Source: Colwellia piezophila ATCC BAA-637
GTDB lineage: Bacteria; Pseudomonadota; Gammaproteobacteria; Enterobacterales; Alteromonadaceae
DNA length: 64,000 nt
NCBI RefSeq assembly: GCF_000378625.1
Contig: NZ_KB905166.1
Span: 62,001-126,000 of the forward strand
Direction of reading: 5' to 3'
Shown here: piece by piece, positions 51,734 through 61,794 of the stretch
How positions within the stretch are numbered: position 1 is the stretch's first letter
How the letters are laid out: every line of letters starts with the position of its first letter
Notes under the pieces: model-generated
What the model was told of the DNA's origin: nothing
Database searches by the model: none
What the model saw: the letters and a program-made list of their open reading frames with translations, nothing else
Made by a program: the position numbers and the translations under genes

Positions 51734-52819
51734 ATGAAAACCTCCCCCTCAACTCGCTTGATGTTTTGCAGTGTCATCATTGTGTTAGTTAACCTGTCTG
51801 CGTGTCAGCAAGAGCAAGTGATTGTCGATGAAGAACCCTTATTACGCCCCGTTCGCACCACCATAATAACTTCAGCGAATGTTGCCCGTTCATTGGAATT
51901 CCCTGCGGTTGTTGATGTCGTGAGTAAAGCCGACTTATCCTTTAAATTATCTGGGGAGTTAGCTAAATTTTATGTAAAGCAAGGTGATAAAGTATCAAAA
52001 GGCGATGTCTTAGTGAAACTTGATGATACCGACCTAAAACTGAGTTTAATTACCACGCAAGCTAATTTTGACAAAGCTGAAGCAGACTTTAACAGAGCAA
52101 AGAAATTAATTAAAACTAAGTTTATTTCTCAGTCCGAATTTGATCAGCTAAAAGCTAATGCCTCTGCCACTAGTGCGCAATTACAAACGGCTAAAAACAA
52201 TCTGGCATATACCGAAATTAAGGCTTCATTTAATGGCATGATCGCTAAAGTCTACAAAGATCTTTATCAAGAAATTACTGCGAAAGAGCCAATCCTTCGC
52301 TTGCATGATCTTAGTAAAGTGGTACTTAAAGTAAATATTCCTGAAAGTATCATGATGCATTTAAGAAAAGATGCTGTATTAGGTAAAGTGACTGCAACGT
52401 TTAGTGCTTTACAAGGTTATGAATTTCCACTTGAATTTTCGGAAGTTTCCACCATTGCTGATGAATATACCAAAACCTATGAAGTGCTTTTCACCATGCC
52501 AGCACCGAAAGAATTTGTCATTTTGCCCGGCATGACTGCCAAGGTAAAAGCGGACATAAAAATCAATTCCCCCGTTGAACCTGATAAAGCCGTTGATTTT
52601 TACTTGCCAAGCAATACCGTATTAAGTGATAGAAATAATCATTATGTCTTTACTATTATTGCCGTTAAACCCGGTGTAGGTAAAGTGCAAAAGAAAACCA
52701 TCATTATCGGAGATTTTACCCATAAAGGTATCGAAGTTTATAGTGGCTTAAAAAAGGGCGATGTCTTAGTTAACGCAGGCATGAGTAAGATAACTGACGG
52801 CATGTTAGTTAAATACTAA
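51734..52819 (+). CDS. RND efflux periplasmic adaptor (membrane fusion protein)
   Basis: A 361-residue protein with lipobox-like LSAC (Cys about 24). It has the lipoyl halves (LSFKLSGELAKFYVKQGDKV and AYTEIKASFNGMIAKVYKD) around a coiled-coil hairpin (about 100-155), then beta-barrel and membrane-proximal domains. It links the RND pump to an outer-membrane channel. It is 22 bases upstream of the permease gene. No TolC-like gene is in the window. Confidence 0.92.
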   Translation: MKTSPSTRLMFCSVIIVLVNLSACQQEQVIVDEEPLLRPVRTTIITSANVARSLEFPAVVDVVSKADLSFKLSGELAKFYVKQGDKVSKGDVLVKLDDTDLKLSLITTQANFDKAEADFNRAKKLIKTKFISQSEFDQLKANASATSAQLQTAKNNLAYTEIKASFNGMIAKVYKDLYQEITAKEPILRLHDLSKVVLKVNIPESIMMHLRKDAVLGKVTATFSALQGYEFPLEFSEVSTIADEYTKTYEVLFTMPAPKEFVILPGMTAKVKADIKINSPVEPDKAVDFYLPSNTVLSDRNNHYVFTIIAVKPGVGKVQKKTIIIGDFTHKGIEVYSGLKKGDVLVNAGMSKITDGMLVKY

Positions 52820-52841
52820 GGTAGCTTTTAAGGATTTTAAA

Positions 52842-55800
52842 ATGAATATCACTCGATTAGCGATTACCAATAACCGCACAACCTTCATGCTACTGTTAGT
52901 TATTATGTTTTTTGGCGTGAATGCTTATAAAAGCATGCCAAAAGATTACGATCCTGGTTTTATCATTCGTACCGCACAAGTTATTACCCAGTTTCCCGGT
53001 GCTAGCCCTGAGCGTATAGAGTTATTAATTACCGACAAATTAGAACGTGTCATTCAAGAAATACCTGAATTAGACTACGTTAAAAGCGAATCGCGCACCG
53101 GTATTTCCATCATTAGTGTCATGATCAAAGAAAGTTATCGTGATTTACGCCCGATTTGGGACAATTTGCGCCGTAAAATTAATGCCGCGCAAAGTGAACT
53201 GCCCCCAGAAAGTTTTCCTTCTATTGTTAATGATGAATTCGGTGATGTTTATGGTATCGTGATCGGCCTGACGGCTGAAGGCTATAGCTACCGCGAGATG
53301 AAAGAAATCGCTGATCAAGCTAAAGATGCCATGCTAAGGCTGTCAGAATCGGCGAAAGTTGATGTATTTGGTGAGCAGCAAGAACATGTTTTTCTTGAGT
53401 ACGATAACGCCCACCTTGCACATTTAGGTATTTCACCCAGTCAATTAAGTGAACAATTATCGAACCGAAATATTGTAATTTCGGGTGGTAGTATCATCTT
53501 AGCGGATCAAACAATATCGTTAGAGCCCAGTGGTAACTTTGAAAATATCGAAGAAATTAAAAGAGCGATTATTCAGATCCCTGGTAGCGAACGGTTATTA
53601 TATTTAAGCGATTTGGTCACCGTTAAGCGCAGTTATGTTGACCCGATGAAAAGTAAAGTCAGTCTTTCTGGCCATGAAGGCTTATCGCTAGCCATTGCTA
53701 TGCGCCAAGGTGGTAACAACATCTTACTTGGCCAGCAAGTGAATGAACTTATCGCTACTCTTAATAAAACCTATCCTATCGACGTTAATTTTGAGGCGGT
53801 GTCTTTTTTACCTATTGATGTAGAAAAGAAAGTCGATGATTTCTCTAATAACTTAATCCAAGCAGTCATTATCGTAACGTTAGTGATGTTATTTAGCTTA
53901 GGATTTAGAACGGGGTTAATCGTTGCCGTGTTAATACCAGTCAGTATGGTCTTTGGCATTTTAATCATGTCATTCTTTAACATAGGTATTGATCAAATAT
54001 CATTAGCCGCATTGATCATTGCCTTAGGTATGCTGGTAGATAACGGTATCGTTATGTCTGAAAGCATTATGGTGTCGATGGAAAAAGGCAAAAAGGCCAT
54101 TGATGCTGCGGTTGTTTCGGCCAATGAATTGAAAGTCCCTTTATTGACATCTTCTTTAACCACCGCGGCTGCTTTCTTACCGATATTTTTGGCGGAGTCT
54201 GCGACCGGTGAGTACACTGCATCACTCTTTAAAGTGGTCAGCATTACCTTAATGTGCTCGTGGGTTTTATCCATGACCTTAATACCTATGCTGTGTGTTC
54301 AATTTATGAAGGTGAAAAAGACCACCAACCTGTTTGATAGTGCTTTTTTTGTTGGCTATCGCGCTATTTTACATAACTTACTACGTTTTCGTTGGTTAAC
54401 CTTATTAGTGACCTTAGGCCTTTTCATTACGGCTGTATGGGGATTGTCATTTATTCCTAAGTTATTTTTCCCACCCTCAGACCGTGCTTTTTTCAAAATG
54501 GAACTGGAGATGCCTATTGGTACTTCTTTGCTCGCGACAGAGCGGGTAACTAAGCAGGTCGAAGGATTTATTCGTGATGAGCTGCAAATTAACCAAGATA
54601 AAGACACCGGGGTAACTAACTGGGTTACTTATATTGGTAATGGCGGGCCAAGATTCTTACTAACCCATAACCCTAAACCGACTAGCAGTAATTATGCCTT
54701 GATGGTGATTAATTTAACCAGTAATGAACTACTGGATGAAGTCATGGGCAAGCTTGAACGTTATAGTTTTGATAATTTCCCCGATTTATTGGTTAAGCTG
54801 CGTAAAATTGAAAATGGCGCACCCATCGAAAACCCAGTGGAAATCAGAATCAACGGCAGTGATTCAGTAGAATTATTCAAGATTGTTGATCAAGTTAAGC
54901 AGCGTATGGCCCAAGTGAAAGGTGTAAAATCAATTAGTGATAATTGGGGTATGCCGATTAAAAAGCTGCAAGTTAATATTGACCAAACCCGTGCCCGTCG
55001 TGCCGGTGTATCGAGTAAAGATATTGCTATGTCACTACAAACAGGTCTGTCGGGTTTAGAGTTAAGCCAATATAGGGAAGGGGATATTGTTATCCCAATT
55101 ACTATGCGCTCAAAAGCAGGCGATCGCCAAGATTTGCAGAAATTACAGGCACTGGCAGTATATTCTCAGGCAACAGGGGCATCAGTGCCCCTGACACAAG
55201 TTGCCGATATTAACGTGGTATGGCAGTCGGCAAAGATTCTTCGACGTGATCGTTTAAAAACGGTCACTATCGGTGGGCAAATAGATAACAGCATTACCGC
55301 TAACCAAGCTTTTACTGAATTACAGCCATGGCTTGAAGCACAGCAAAAAAACTGGCCGTTAACGTATAGCTACGAATTTGGTGGTGAATTTGAAACGTCT
55401 GGCAAAGCGAATAAGTCAATTGGTGATAAGTTACCCATTGCTGGTTTTATCATTTTGTTATTGCTTATTGCGCAGTTTAACTCAGTTAGAAAAGCTTTTA
55501 TCATCTTGTTGACCATACCTCTTGGCCTTATCGGTGTTACCAGTGGTTTGTTAGTGGGTCAATCGTTCTTCGGTTTTATGACCTTACTGGGTATTATTTC
55601 GCTAGCCGGTATCGTTATTAACAACGCAATTGTCTTGTTAGAGCGCATTCAAATAGAACTTGATGCGACACCCGATGAGCCCGGTCAAGCAATTATACAT
55701 GCCGCGCAACAAAGGCTAAGACCCATAGTGTTAACGACAACAACCACTATCTTTGGTTTAATTCCGTTATACCTTGGCGGTGGTGCATTCTGGGAGCCAA

Positions 55801-55919
55801 TGGCTATTGCGATTATTGGCGGTTTATTGTTCTCCACCGTGTTTACTTTAGGCTTTATCCCGGTGGTTTATGCAGTATTGTTTTCAATTAAAACGCCGTC
55901 AAAGCCGATTCATAGTTAA
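52842..55919 (+). CDS. RND-family efflux permease
   Basis: A 1025-residue inner-membrane transporter with 12 helices in two repeats. Proton-relay-like residues lie in ALIIALGMLVDNGIVMSESI, and the second repeat has GIISLAGIVINNAIVLLERI. Two large periplasmic loops follow helices 1 and 7. Opening text FPGASPERIELLITDKLERV fits AcrB-type pumps of the HAE1 or related group. Exports unknown hydrophobic compounds. A repeat element begins at its stop codon. Confidence 0.95.
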   Translation: MNITRLAITNNRTTFMLLLVIMFFGVNAYKSMPKDYDPGFIIRTAQVITQFPGASPERIELLITDKLERVIQEIPELDYVKSESRTGISIISVMIKESYRDLRPIWDNLRRKINAAQSELPPESFPSIVNDEFGDVYGIVIGLTAEGYSYREMKEIADQAKDAMLRLSESAKVDVFGEQQEHVFLEYDNAHLAHLGISPSQLSEQLSNRNIVISGGSIILADQTISLEPSGNFENIEEIKRAIIQIPGSERLLYLSDLVTVKRSYVDPMKSKVSLSGHEGLSLAIAMRQGGNNILLGQQVNELIATLNKTYPIDVNFEAVSFLPIDVEKKVDDFSNNLIQAVIIVTLVMLFSLGFRTGLIVAVLIPVSMVFGILIMSFFNIGIDQISLAALIIALGMLVDNGIVMSESIMVSMEKGKKAIDAAVVSANELKVPLLTSSLTTAAAFLPIFLAESATGEYTASLFKVVSITLMCSWVLSMTLIPMLCVQFMKVKKTTNLFDSAFFVGYRAILHNLLRFRWLTLLVTLGLFITAVWGLSFIPKLFFPPSDRAFFKMELEMPIGTSLLATERVTKQVEGFIRDELQINQDKDTGVTNWVTYIGNGGPRFLLTHNPKPTSSNYALMVINLTSNELLDEVMGKLERYSFDNFPDLLVKLRKIENGAPIENPVEIRINGSDSVELFKIVDQVKQRMAQVKGVKSISDNWGMPIKKLQVNIDQTRARRAGVSSKDIAMSLQTGLSGLELSQYREGDIVIPITMRSKAGDRQDLQKLQALAVYSQATGASVPLTQVADINVVWQSAKILRRDRLKTVTIGGQIDNSITANQAFTELQPWLEAQQKNWPLTYSYEFGGEFETSGKANKSIGDKLPIAGFIILLLLIAQFNSVRKAFIILLTIPLGLIGVTSGLLVGQSFFGFMTLLGIISLAGIVINNAIVLLERIQIELDATPDEPGQAIIHAAQQRLRPIVLTTTTTIFGLIPLYLGGGAFWEPMAIAIIGGLLFSTVFTLGFIPVVYAVLFSIKTPSKPIHS

Positions 55920-56186
55920 TACCATTCCGCATAAAGAAGTGCCCACTTAGAATGACATGGGCGACATTAGAACAAATAAAATATGTGAAGATATAGTTAT
56001 TCTACATTAAACAAATTTTGTGAAGTTATCATGGTGTCCATGCATTCCCGAAGGGCGAGTTTTAAAGGCTTACATGCTACATTATTGATTTTGATAAGGG
56101 AATAACCATTCTCTGCAATCAATGCCTTGCCTCTAAGCCTTTAAATTCTCGCTAAGTGATCACTTTCTTATACGGATTGGTATAAC
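55916..56186. repeat. Miniature inverted-repeat element with hairpin core (copy 3)
   Basis: The left end TTAATACCATTCCGCATAAA and the right-end complement GTTATACCAATCCGTATAAG are imperfect inverted repeats. In the core, GAGTTTTAAAGGCTTA (56057-56072) pairs with TAAGCCTTTAAATTCTC (56134-56150), ATTGATT pairs with AATCAAT, and the apical hairpin AGGGAATAACCATTCTCT closes on AATAA. It starts at the RND permease stop codon. Confidence 0.65.
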
Positions 56187-56375
56187 ACTGTTATTTGTGA
56201 GTGATTTACTCACACCTAGAGTGCGTTATAAACATACTCTGTGTAGTGAAATCGCAAAATAGGTCAGGTATACTAAGTAGAGTTCTGGTGAATGTCCTCA
56301 GCTTATCCTCATAATTGAAGATTCAAGCGGTAGGCATTTCCAGTTATCGTTTTATATCATTGCATGAGTAATTAA

Positions 56376-56705
56376 ATGGCCGTTATTAATTGTCCGGGTT
56401 GTTCGAAAAAAATATCTGATAAAGCAAAAACCTGTAATCATTGTAACCTTGATTTATCTGAACTGGACTCTGAGAAGATTGCAGGTATTAACCACGTTAA
56501 TTTAATTAATAAAACCCAACGTCTAATGAATTACTCTTTTATCGCCATGTTGTTATTTTGTGGCGGTTTTCTCTTTATGTTTTGGGATGATGTTCAGCCA
56601 GGCGGTTGGCAGCATACTCTAGCCATGGTCAGCACCTTTATCGGCTTTGTTATGTATATTATCATTCGCGGTATGTTGCTCTTTACCAAGCGCAAAGCTA
56701 GCTAG
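56376..56705 (+). CDS. Zinc-ribbon membrane protein
   Basis: A 109-residue protein. The N-terminal zinc ribbon is INCPGCSKKI with TCNHCNLDL (four Cys), followed by two membrane helices (about 52-70 and 81-100). Typical of small zinc-ribbon proteins of unknown role. It precedes yeaC by 61 bases. Confidence 0.8.
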   Translation: MAVINCPGCSKKISDKAKTCNHCNLDLSELDSEKIAGINHVNLINKTQRLMNYSFIAMLLFCGGFLFMFWDDVQPGGWQHTLAMVSTFIGFVMYIIIRGMLLFTKRKAS

Positions 56706-56766
56706 TCTATTACGACAAAACTACTTAATCAATTACTATTAAAACTACTTATATCTCGGAATTCTG

Positions 56767-57090
56767 ATGGATTTACTTAACACCATAGACGCCATGTCAA
56801 ACGACATGTATCTTCGCCTGAACTGTGCCGCCGAAACAGGCAAGTGGCCTGAAGGTACGGTTGTGGACAAAGCACAACGCGCTACTGCCTTACAATTAAG
56901 TATGGCTTATCAAGCAAGGCATTTTGATAATGATCAAATGCTGACCATTGGTGCAGATGGCCATATAGTCGAAAAAAACAAACGCCAACTCAAGGCGGAA
57001 TTTTCTGGTGCTAAGCCGGAAGACGTAATAAAAAGTTGCACTAAACCGACCCAAGCGGATATCGCATATTTCAGTAACAACGAACTATAA
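56767..57090 (+). CDS. yeaC: YeaC family (DUF1315) protein
   Basis: A 107-residue protein with the DUF1315 pattern: NDMYLRLNCAAETGKWPEGT, then ATALQLSMAYQARHF near the middle and ADGHIVEKNKRQL. Cytosolic, function unknown. Full length. Confidence 0.85.
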   Translation: MDLLNTIDAMSNDMYLRLNCAAETGKWPEGTVVDKAQRATALQLSMAYQARHFDNDQMLTIGADGHIVEKNKRQLKAEFSGAKPEDVIKSCTKPTQADIAYFSNNEL

Positions 57091-57155
57091 ATAAACGTTA
57101 TTAGTCACGTGTAATACCCCCAATTGAATATAATCAAATTGAAGCCAACGACATT

Positions 57156-60026
57156 ATGATTTTCTCAACCCTATTTAAAAAAAAAGTAAACTGGAAAAAT
57201 AAAGACGTTACCTTACGCATCACGGCTATTAATACCGAATTATCACCCGATAACACTGAACAACGAGTCATTTTAACGGATATTATCAAAGATGATGTCA
57301 GTGATTTAGTCCGTCGTGCAGCCTTAATTAGAGTCGCCTCTTTTGACTGTTATCTAGCAGCCAGTCATGAAAACTCACAAAATAAAGTAAAGCAATTTGC
57401 CGCCAAACAAGTCCATGACATACTAGCTACGGATCACAAACTAGTCTTATCGGTTGAACTCAAACAAGGTTTACTTGCTAGAAACGCGCAAAACTCGATA
57501 TTCGGCACCGCCTTATTAGAAGCTTGGCTAGCACATGAGCAAGACAGCGATATGATGATAGCGCTGTATCAACAAATTAGTGCCCGTAAAACCTCAACGC
57601 ATTTGTTAGCACATAGTTTTAGCCAAAAGCAGCAGCCTGATTTTCAACGTTACTTACTTGACCAAGTTGTTGATGCCAAAGTTTTAGAAAAGCTGAGCAA
57701 AAAAGCGTGTAATGAAAGCATTGCTCAGCACATTCAAGAGAAACTTGTCGCTATGCAAGCAGCGATTGAAAAACCGCAAAAATTAAGCAAACAGCTGCAA
57801 CTTATTTTAGCGAAATTACAAGCGCTAAAAGACGTTTCAGATTATGGCGACTATAAAAAGCGTAAAGCGATATTGATTCAACAATGGCAATCACTTGAAG
57901 CGGAATTCGAGGTGTTTAACGCTGATGAACTAACGGCTTTAAATGATAAGTACCAGAGTATAATGACTCATTTGGACAAGTTATTTATTGCCAAGGCTGA
58001 AAACTATCAACAGCAAATAATTGCCGACAAGTTAGCGCATGATAAACAACAAGATAAAAAAGAATTTACCGGGCAATTAAACTTAATCACCCAAGCATTA
58101 ACAACGGCAGTATTTTCAAGTGATATTGTTGATGAAGCACACTTTAAAGGGCTGTTAGATCAGCTGACCAAAGACATTAACGCGTCAGTATTGAACGCTA
58201 ATGAGCAACAGGCCTTTATCAACCAAGTTCAGCAATTAGCTCAGCGTCTAACTCAAATCCCAGTGATAGCGGAATCGGTGAGCCAGGCAACGAATTTAAT
58301 CTCAAAAATTTCACAACTTACCTTGCCTAAATCATTAGTAGAGCTAAATACCCGCCAACAAACCTATAATGATTGGTTAAAAGCATGGCGTGTTATTGAA
58401 CAAAAAACTTCCGGTATTCTTCCTGAATCAATTGTACAGGCGCAAAAACAAATTGTCAGTACTTGGCAAGTTGGTTTAAAGTCATTACAAAGTCAGCAAA
58501 AAGATTTGTTTTTTCAACATAAGAAAAAAATACAAGATATAAAGCGCCTTCTAAACCATGGTAAATACAAAGTTTGTTTTGGTTTATTCAAAGGTGTTAA
58601 AGACAGTATTGAGCAGTTATCGCCACATCAACAGCAACAATTGCAGCGAGACTTTGAACAAATTAGCGAAAAAATGATTGAGCTTAGTGACTGGGAACAT
58701 TATATAGCCACGCCACGTAAACAAAATTTATTAAAAGCCGTGCAAGCGTTGGTCAATACTCCACTTGATAACCCTAATGAGCAAGCGGGAAAAGTTAAAG
58801 AGTACCGCAGTACGTGGAACTCTTTAGGTCATGCGGATGAAGATATTGATAAACAGTTAAACGAAGAGTTTAATCAGCTTTGTGAGCAAGCTTTTGCGCC
58901 ATGTCGTTTATTCTACGCTGAGCAAGATAAAATACGTGAACAACATTTAGCGCAACGCCAACAAATATTGAAAAAAGCAGAACTTCTTGTCGTTGAATTA
59001 AGTGAGACACAGGCGAGCCAAACTGTCGATTTTAAGAAAGTAGACGGTAAGTTGAATACCTTACAACAGTTATGGAATAACGCGGGTGATGTTGACCGTA
59101 ACCAGTATAAAAAATTACAACAGCAATTTAAAGATGCGATATCACCGATAAAATTGGCGATAAGTGACTTTCATGCCGCTAACGCTACAGAGAAAAAAGC
59201 ACTGATAGTTACAGCGCAAACGCTACTTGTTAGTGAAGATGTGCTTGTTGCCATTGAATCAGCTAAAAAACTACAACAAACGTGGCGTTGTGTTGGCTTT
59301 GCTGGCAATCATCAAGAAAGTCAACTGTGGCAACAATTCCGTCAAGTAAACGATGAGTTATTTGCTAAAAGAAAAGCATTAAAATCAGAGCAACAAGCGG
59401 CATTATCAAATCAGCAACAGGCCTTCGAACAACAACTGACGGTAATCACTGAATCATTTAGCGTAATAAGTGAGCAAAATGATAACCAAGCACTGCAAGA
59501 AATTTTACAACAAGCAGAAGTGTTACATAACGATGTGATTGCCTGTAAACCTGTAATTAGAGCCTTGGTGGTAGGTGTTGAACAAATAATTAAACAAGTT
59601 CAGCTGTTAATGCAAAGTAACCTGCAAGTGAAAGAACAACAAGCTTGGTCAAAGTTATTTGTATTAATGTCACGTCAAGCCACTCATAGCCATGATGTTG
59701 AAGTCTTAAAAACCTCTGCTGATTTTAGTGACCTAAGCAGTTTTTGGCAAAAGCGTTTCCAAGAGCATGTGAAGTTAACGAAGCAAGCTGAAGAGTCTAG
59801 CCGTTTTGATAAGACCTTAGAAATTGAAATAGTGGCCAAAAGTGATTCGCCAGTAGAGTTAGCAGCCCAACGCATGAAGGTTCAAGTACAGTTGATGCAA
59901 CAACACATGCAATCGGGCAGTGAGATAGATCTCAGTAAGCTATTGGTTGATTGGTTGATGTTAGGGTCGCTGAGCGAAGGTGACTTACCGCTAATTGAAC
60001 GTTTAAAAGTAATTTATTGTTATTAG
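57156..60026 (+). CDS. DUF349-repeat protein
   Basis: A 956-residue, largely helical, Gln- and Lys-rich protein. DUF349-type repeats are seen from about 500 on, with the words YRSTWNSLGHADEDIDKQLN, LQQLWNNAGDVDRNQYKKLQ and LQQTWRCVGFAGNHQESQLW. N-terminal 200 residues look like HEAT-like helices. Cytosolic; role unknown. A terminator-like hairpin follows at 60055. Confidence 0.85.
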   Translation: MIFSTLFKKKVNWKNKDVTLRITAINTELSPDNTEQRVILTDIIKDDVSDLVRRAALIRVASFDCYLAASHENSQNKVKQFAAKQVHDILATDHKLVLSVELKQGLLARNAQNSIFGTALLEAWLAHEQDSDMMIALYQQISARKTSTHLLAHSFSQKQQPDFQRYLLDQVVDAKVLEKLSKKACNESIAQHIQEKLVAMQAAIEKPQKLSKQLQLILAKLQALKDVSDYGDYKKRKAILIQQWQSLEAEFEVFNADELTALNDKYQSIMTHLDKLFIAKAENYQQQIIADKLAHDKQQDKKEFTGQLNLITQALTTAVFSSDIVDEAHFKGLLDQLTKDINASVLNANEQQAFINQVQQLAQRLTQIPVIAESVSQATNLISKISQLTLPKSLVELNTRQQTYNDWLKAWRVIEQKTSGILPESIVQAQKQIVSTWQVGLKSLQSQQKDLFFQHKKKIQDIKRLLNHGKYKVCFGLFKGVKDSIEQLSPHQQQQLQRDFEQISEKMIELSDWEHYIATPRKQNLLKAVQALVNTPLDNPNEQAGKVKEYRSTWNSLGHADEDIDKQLNEEFNQLCEQAFAPCRLFYAEQDKIREQHLAQRQQILKKAELLVVELSETQASQTVDFKKVDGKLNTLQQLWNNAGDVDRNQYKKLQQQFKDAISPIKLAISDFHAANATEKKALIVTAQTLLVSEDVLVAIESAKKLQQTWRCVGFAGNHQESQLWQQFRQVNDELFAKRKALKSEQQAALSNQQQAFEQQLTVITESFSVISEQNDNQALQEILQQAEVLHNDVIACKPVIRALVVGVEQIIKQVQLLMQSNLQVKEQQAWSKLFVLMSRQATHSHDVEVLKTSADFSDLSSFWQKRFQEHVKLTKQAEESSRFDKTLEIEIVAKSDSPVELAAQRMKVQVQLMQQHMQSGSEIDLSKLLVDWLMLGSLSEGDLPLIERLKVIYCY

Positions 60027-60054
60027 TTTTTCTGAATCATCGTAGCAAAATAAG

Positions 60055-60097
60055 AAATCAGTTTATCTTTAGCGAGTGAAGTAGACTGATTTTTTAT
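60055..60097 (+). terminator. Probable rho-independent terminator
   Basis: AAATCAGT pairs with ACTGATTT across a long loop and runs into TTTTTATTT. Less compact than the others. Confidence 0.6.
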
Positions 60098-60223
60098 TTA
60101 CAATAAGGTAACAAACTGTCTATCGCTGGCAGTAATTTTTCATATTTTTACGTGTTATTATGCGAACAAGTAATTCGTTAATTTATTTATGGCTAAATAC
60201 TGCCAATAAATAAGCTGTTTATC

Positions 60224-60766
60224 ATGAGACGTGATTTGAAAAGTAAGAAGGGCTTTACCCTGATAGAGCTTGTTGTTGTTATTGTCATCTTAGGTATACT
60301 CGCGGTAACGGCTGCGCCTAAATTTATTGACTTAACTAGCGACGCGAAGGCGGCTACACTCGAAACTATCGGTGGCTCGATGGCAAGTGGCTTACAGCTA
60401 ATTCATGCTCGCGCGATTATTGAAGATGAACATATTGGCACCGGCGTTATTCAAATAAATGGCGTTGATATTCCGTTATATAATGGCTATCCGGCAGTAG
60501 ATGGTACGGACAGTTTTCCTGAGACTAATGCCCAACTCAAAGCTTGGTTAGAGTTGGATATCGTTGATCGAAATACCGCTAATGAAAATCGCGATGCGGC
60601 GGAATTTTTTTCAGATAAAGCAAGTACGCTAAATCAAATCTATATTTTCTATACCGAAGATTACGACCGAAAAAGCGTCCGTTTGAAATGCTTAGTTCGT
60701 TACATAAACCCTGTAACGAAAACTCCTCAAAAACCAACCATCACAGTGCTTACCGCTGTTTGCTAA
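60224..60766 (+). CDS. Type IV prepilin, MshA-like
   Basis: A 180-residue protein with a prepilin leader MRRDLKSKKG, cleavage before F11 and E at mature position 5 (GFTLIELVVVIVILGILAV). The body keeps the MshA plan (PKFIDLTSDAKAATLETIGG), and two Cys near the C-terminus (LKCLVRY and TAVC) form the usual loop. A pilin of the MSHA type or a relative. No other msh genes are adjacent, so it may be a lone paralogue. Confidence 0.88.
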   Translation: MRRDLKSKKGFTLIELVVVIVILGILAVTAAPKFIDLTSDAKAATLETIGGSMASGLQLIHARAIIEDEHIGTGVIQINGVDIPLYNGYPAVDGTDSFPETNAQLKAWLELDIVDRNTANENRDAAEFFSDKASTLNQIYIFYTEDYDRKSVRLKCLVRYINPVTKTPQKPTITVLTAVC

Positions 60767-61061
60767 AACGATGATACGTTAAGCAACAGCCATATCTGCT
60801 ATTGCGTTAATCATCTATTTTTCATAGATAATACTTACCTTTTACTCACATTATCACTTGCTTCTACTCCTCTTTAATACCGGTAAGAATCACCAGCTAA
60901 AATCTATTTAAGTACTTCCTTTCTACGCGGTTAGCGCTTATTCTAAGCAATCATTTATAAAATAATAATATTTTTAGCGATGACATCTAGCCCTATATTA
61001 AGTTATTGACCACCTTAGTAAAGTCGGTACTTAACGCTAAAATTTACCCAGGGGAAATAAC

Positions 61062-61247
61062 ATGAAAATTATCACGGCATTAGCGTGTAGCTTTTTACTG
61101 TCATCATGTGTTTATTATAGCGTACAACGCGATTTTGGTGGTGACCCATCTGCGCCTTGTACTAAGGGCTCATCCAAAGAAAATGCAAAGTGTAAGGCGC
61201 AGATAAAGGCGCTCAATAAAGAAATCTACACAGGCTCAATGAATTAG
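61062..61247 (+). CDS. Small lipoprotein, 61 residues
   Basis: Lipobox LLSSC (Cys about 16), followed by a short polar mature part with two Cys residues (PCTKGSSKENAKCK). CAGGGGAAAT precedes ATG 61062. Family unknown. It is followed at 50 bases by an NTF2-like gene. Confidence 0.65.
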   Translation: MKIITALACSFLLSSCVYYSVQRDFGGDPSAPCTKGSSKENAKCKAQIKALNKEIYTGSMN

Positions 61248-61296
61248 CCCAGTGTTTAACACCACTCATCACTGACACCAATAGATAGGACATTTT

Positions 61297-61767
61297 ATGA
61301 AATTTTGTTTTTCAGCGTTACTGGCATGTTTATTAGCACTACCCACTATGGTTAACGCGCAAGGAGATAAATTTAATTATCAACAATTTACCCAAGATTA
61401 CTTTGCCGCATGGACCAATGTACAAAAACCTAAAGCCACACAGCAAGACTTAGACCATTATCTGTCGTTTTTAACCGATGATATTGGCTACCAACATTTA
61501 CCTTATGCCAATGATGATAGCCGAACCCCTGATGGCAAGGCAATGATGCGCAAAGGCATGAGTTATTATTTAGGTATTCACACAGAATACCAAGCCAAGT
61601 TGATTAATAGCTCTTTTGCTCAAAATGTTATAACCATAGAATTTCACACCCAGGCAAAAGGTATTCACCCTGATAACGGCCAAGAAATTGTTATCGATAA
61701 CACCGTCTTTGAAGTATTGGAAATAGAAAACGGTAAAATATCAGTCATTCGCCATTACATTAACTAA
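61297..61767 (+). CDS. Secreted NTF2-like/SnoaL-like protein
   Basis: A 156-residue protein with a signal peptide ending near VNAQ (about 21). The mature part has the NTF2-like order: FTQDYFAAWTNVQKP, LDHYLSFLTDDIGYQHLPY, and FEVLEIENGKISVIRHYIN at the end. Ligand unknown. Confidence 0.8.
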   Translation: MKFCFSALLACLLALPTMVNAQGDKFNYQQFTQDYFAAWTNVQKPKATQQDLDHYLSFLTDDIGYQHLPYANDDSRTPDGKAMMRKGMSYYLGIHTEYQAKLINSSFAQNVITIEFHTQAKGIHPDNGQEIVIDNTVFEVLEIENGKISVIRHYIN

Positions 61768-61794
61768 ACCCGCTTTATCGAGAGAGCAACGAAG

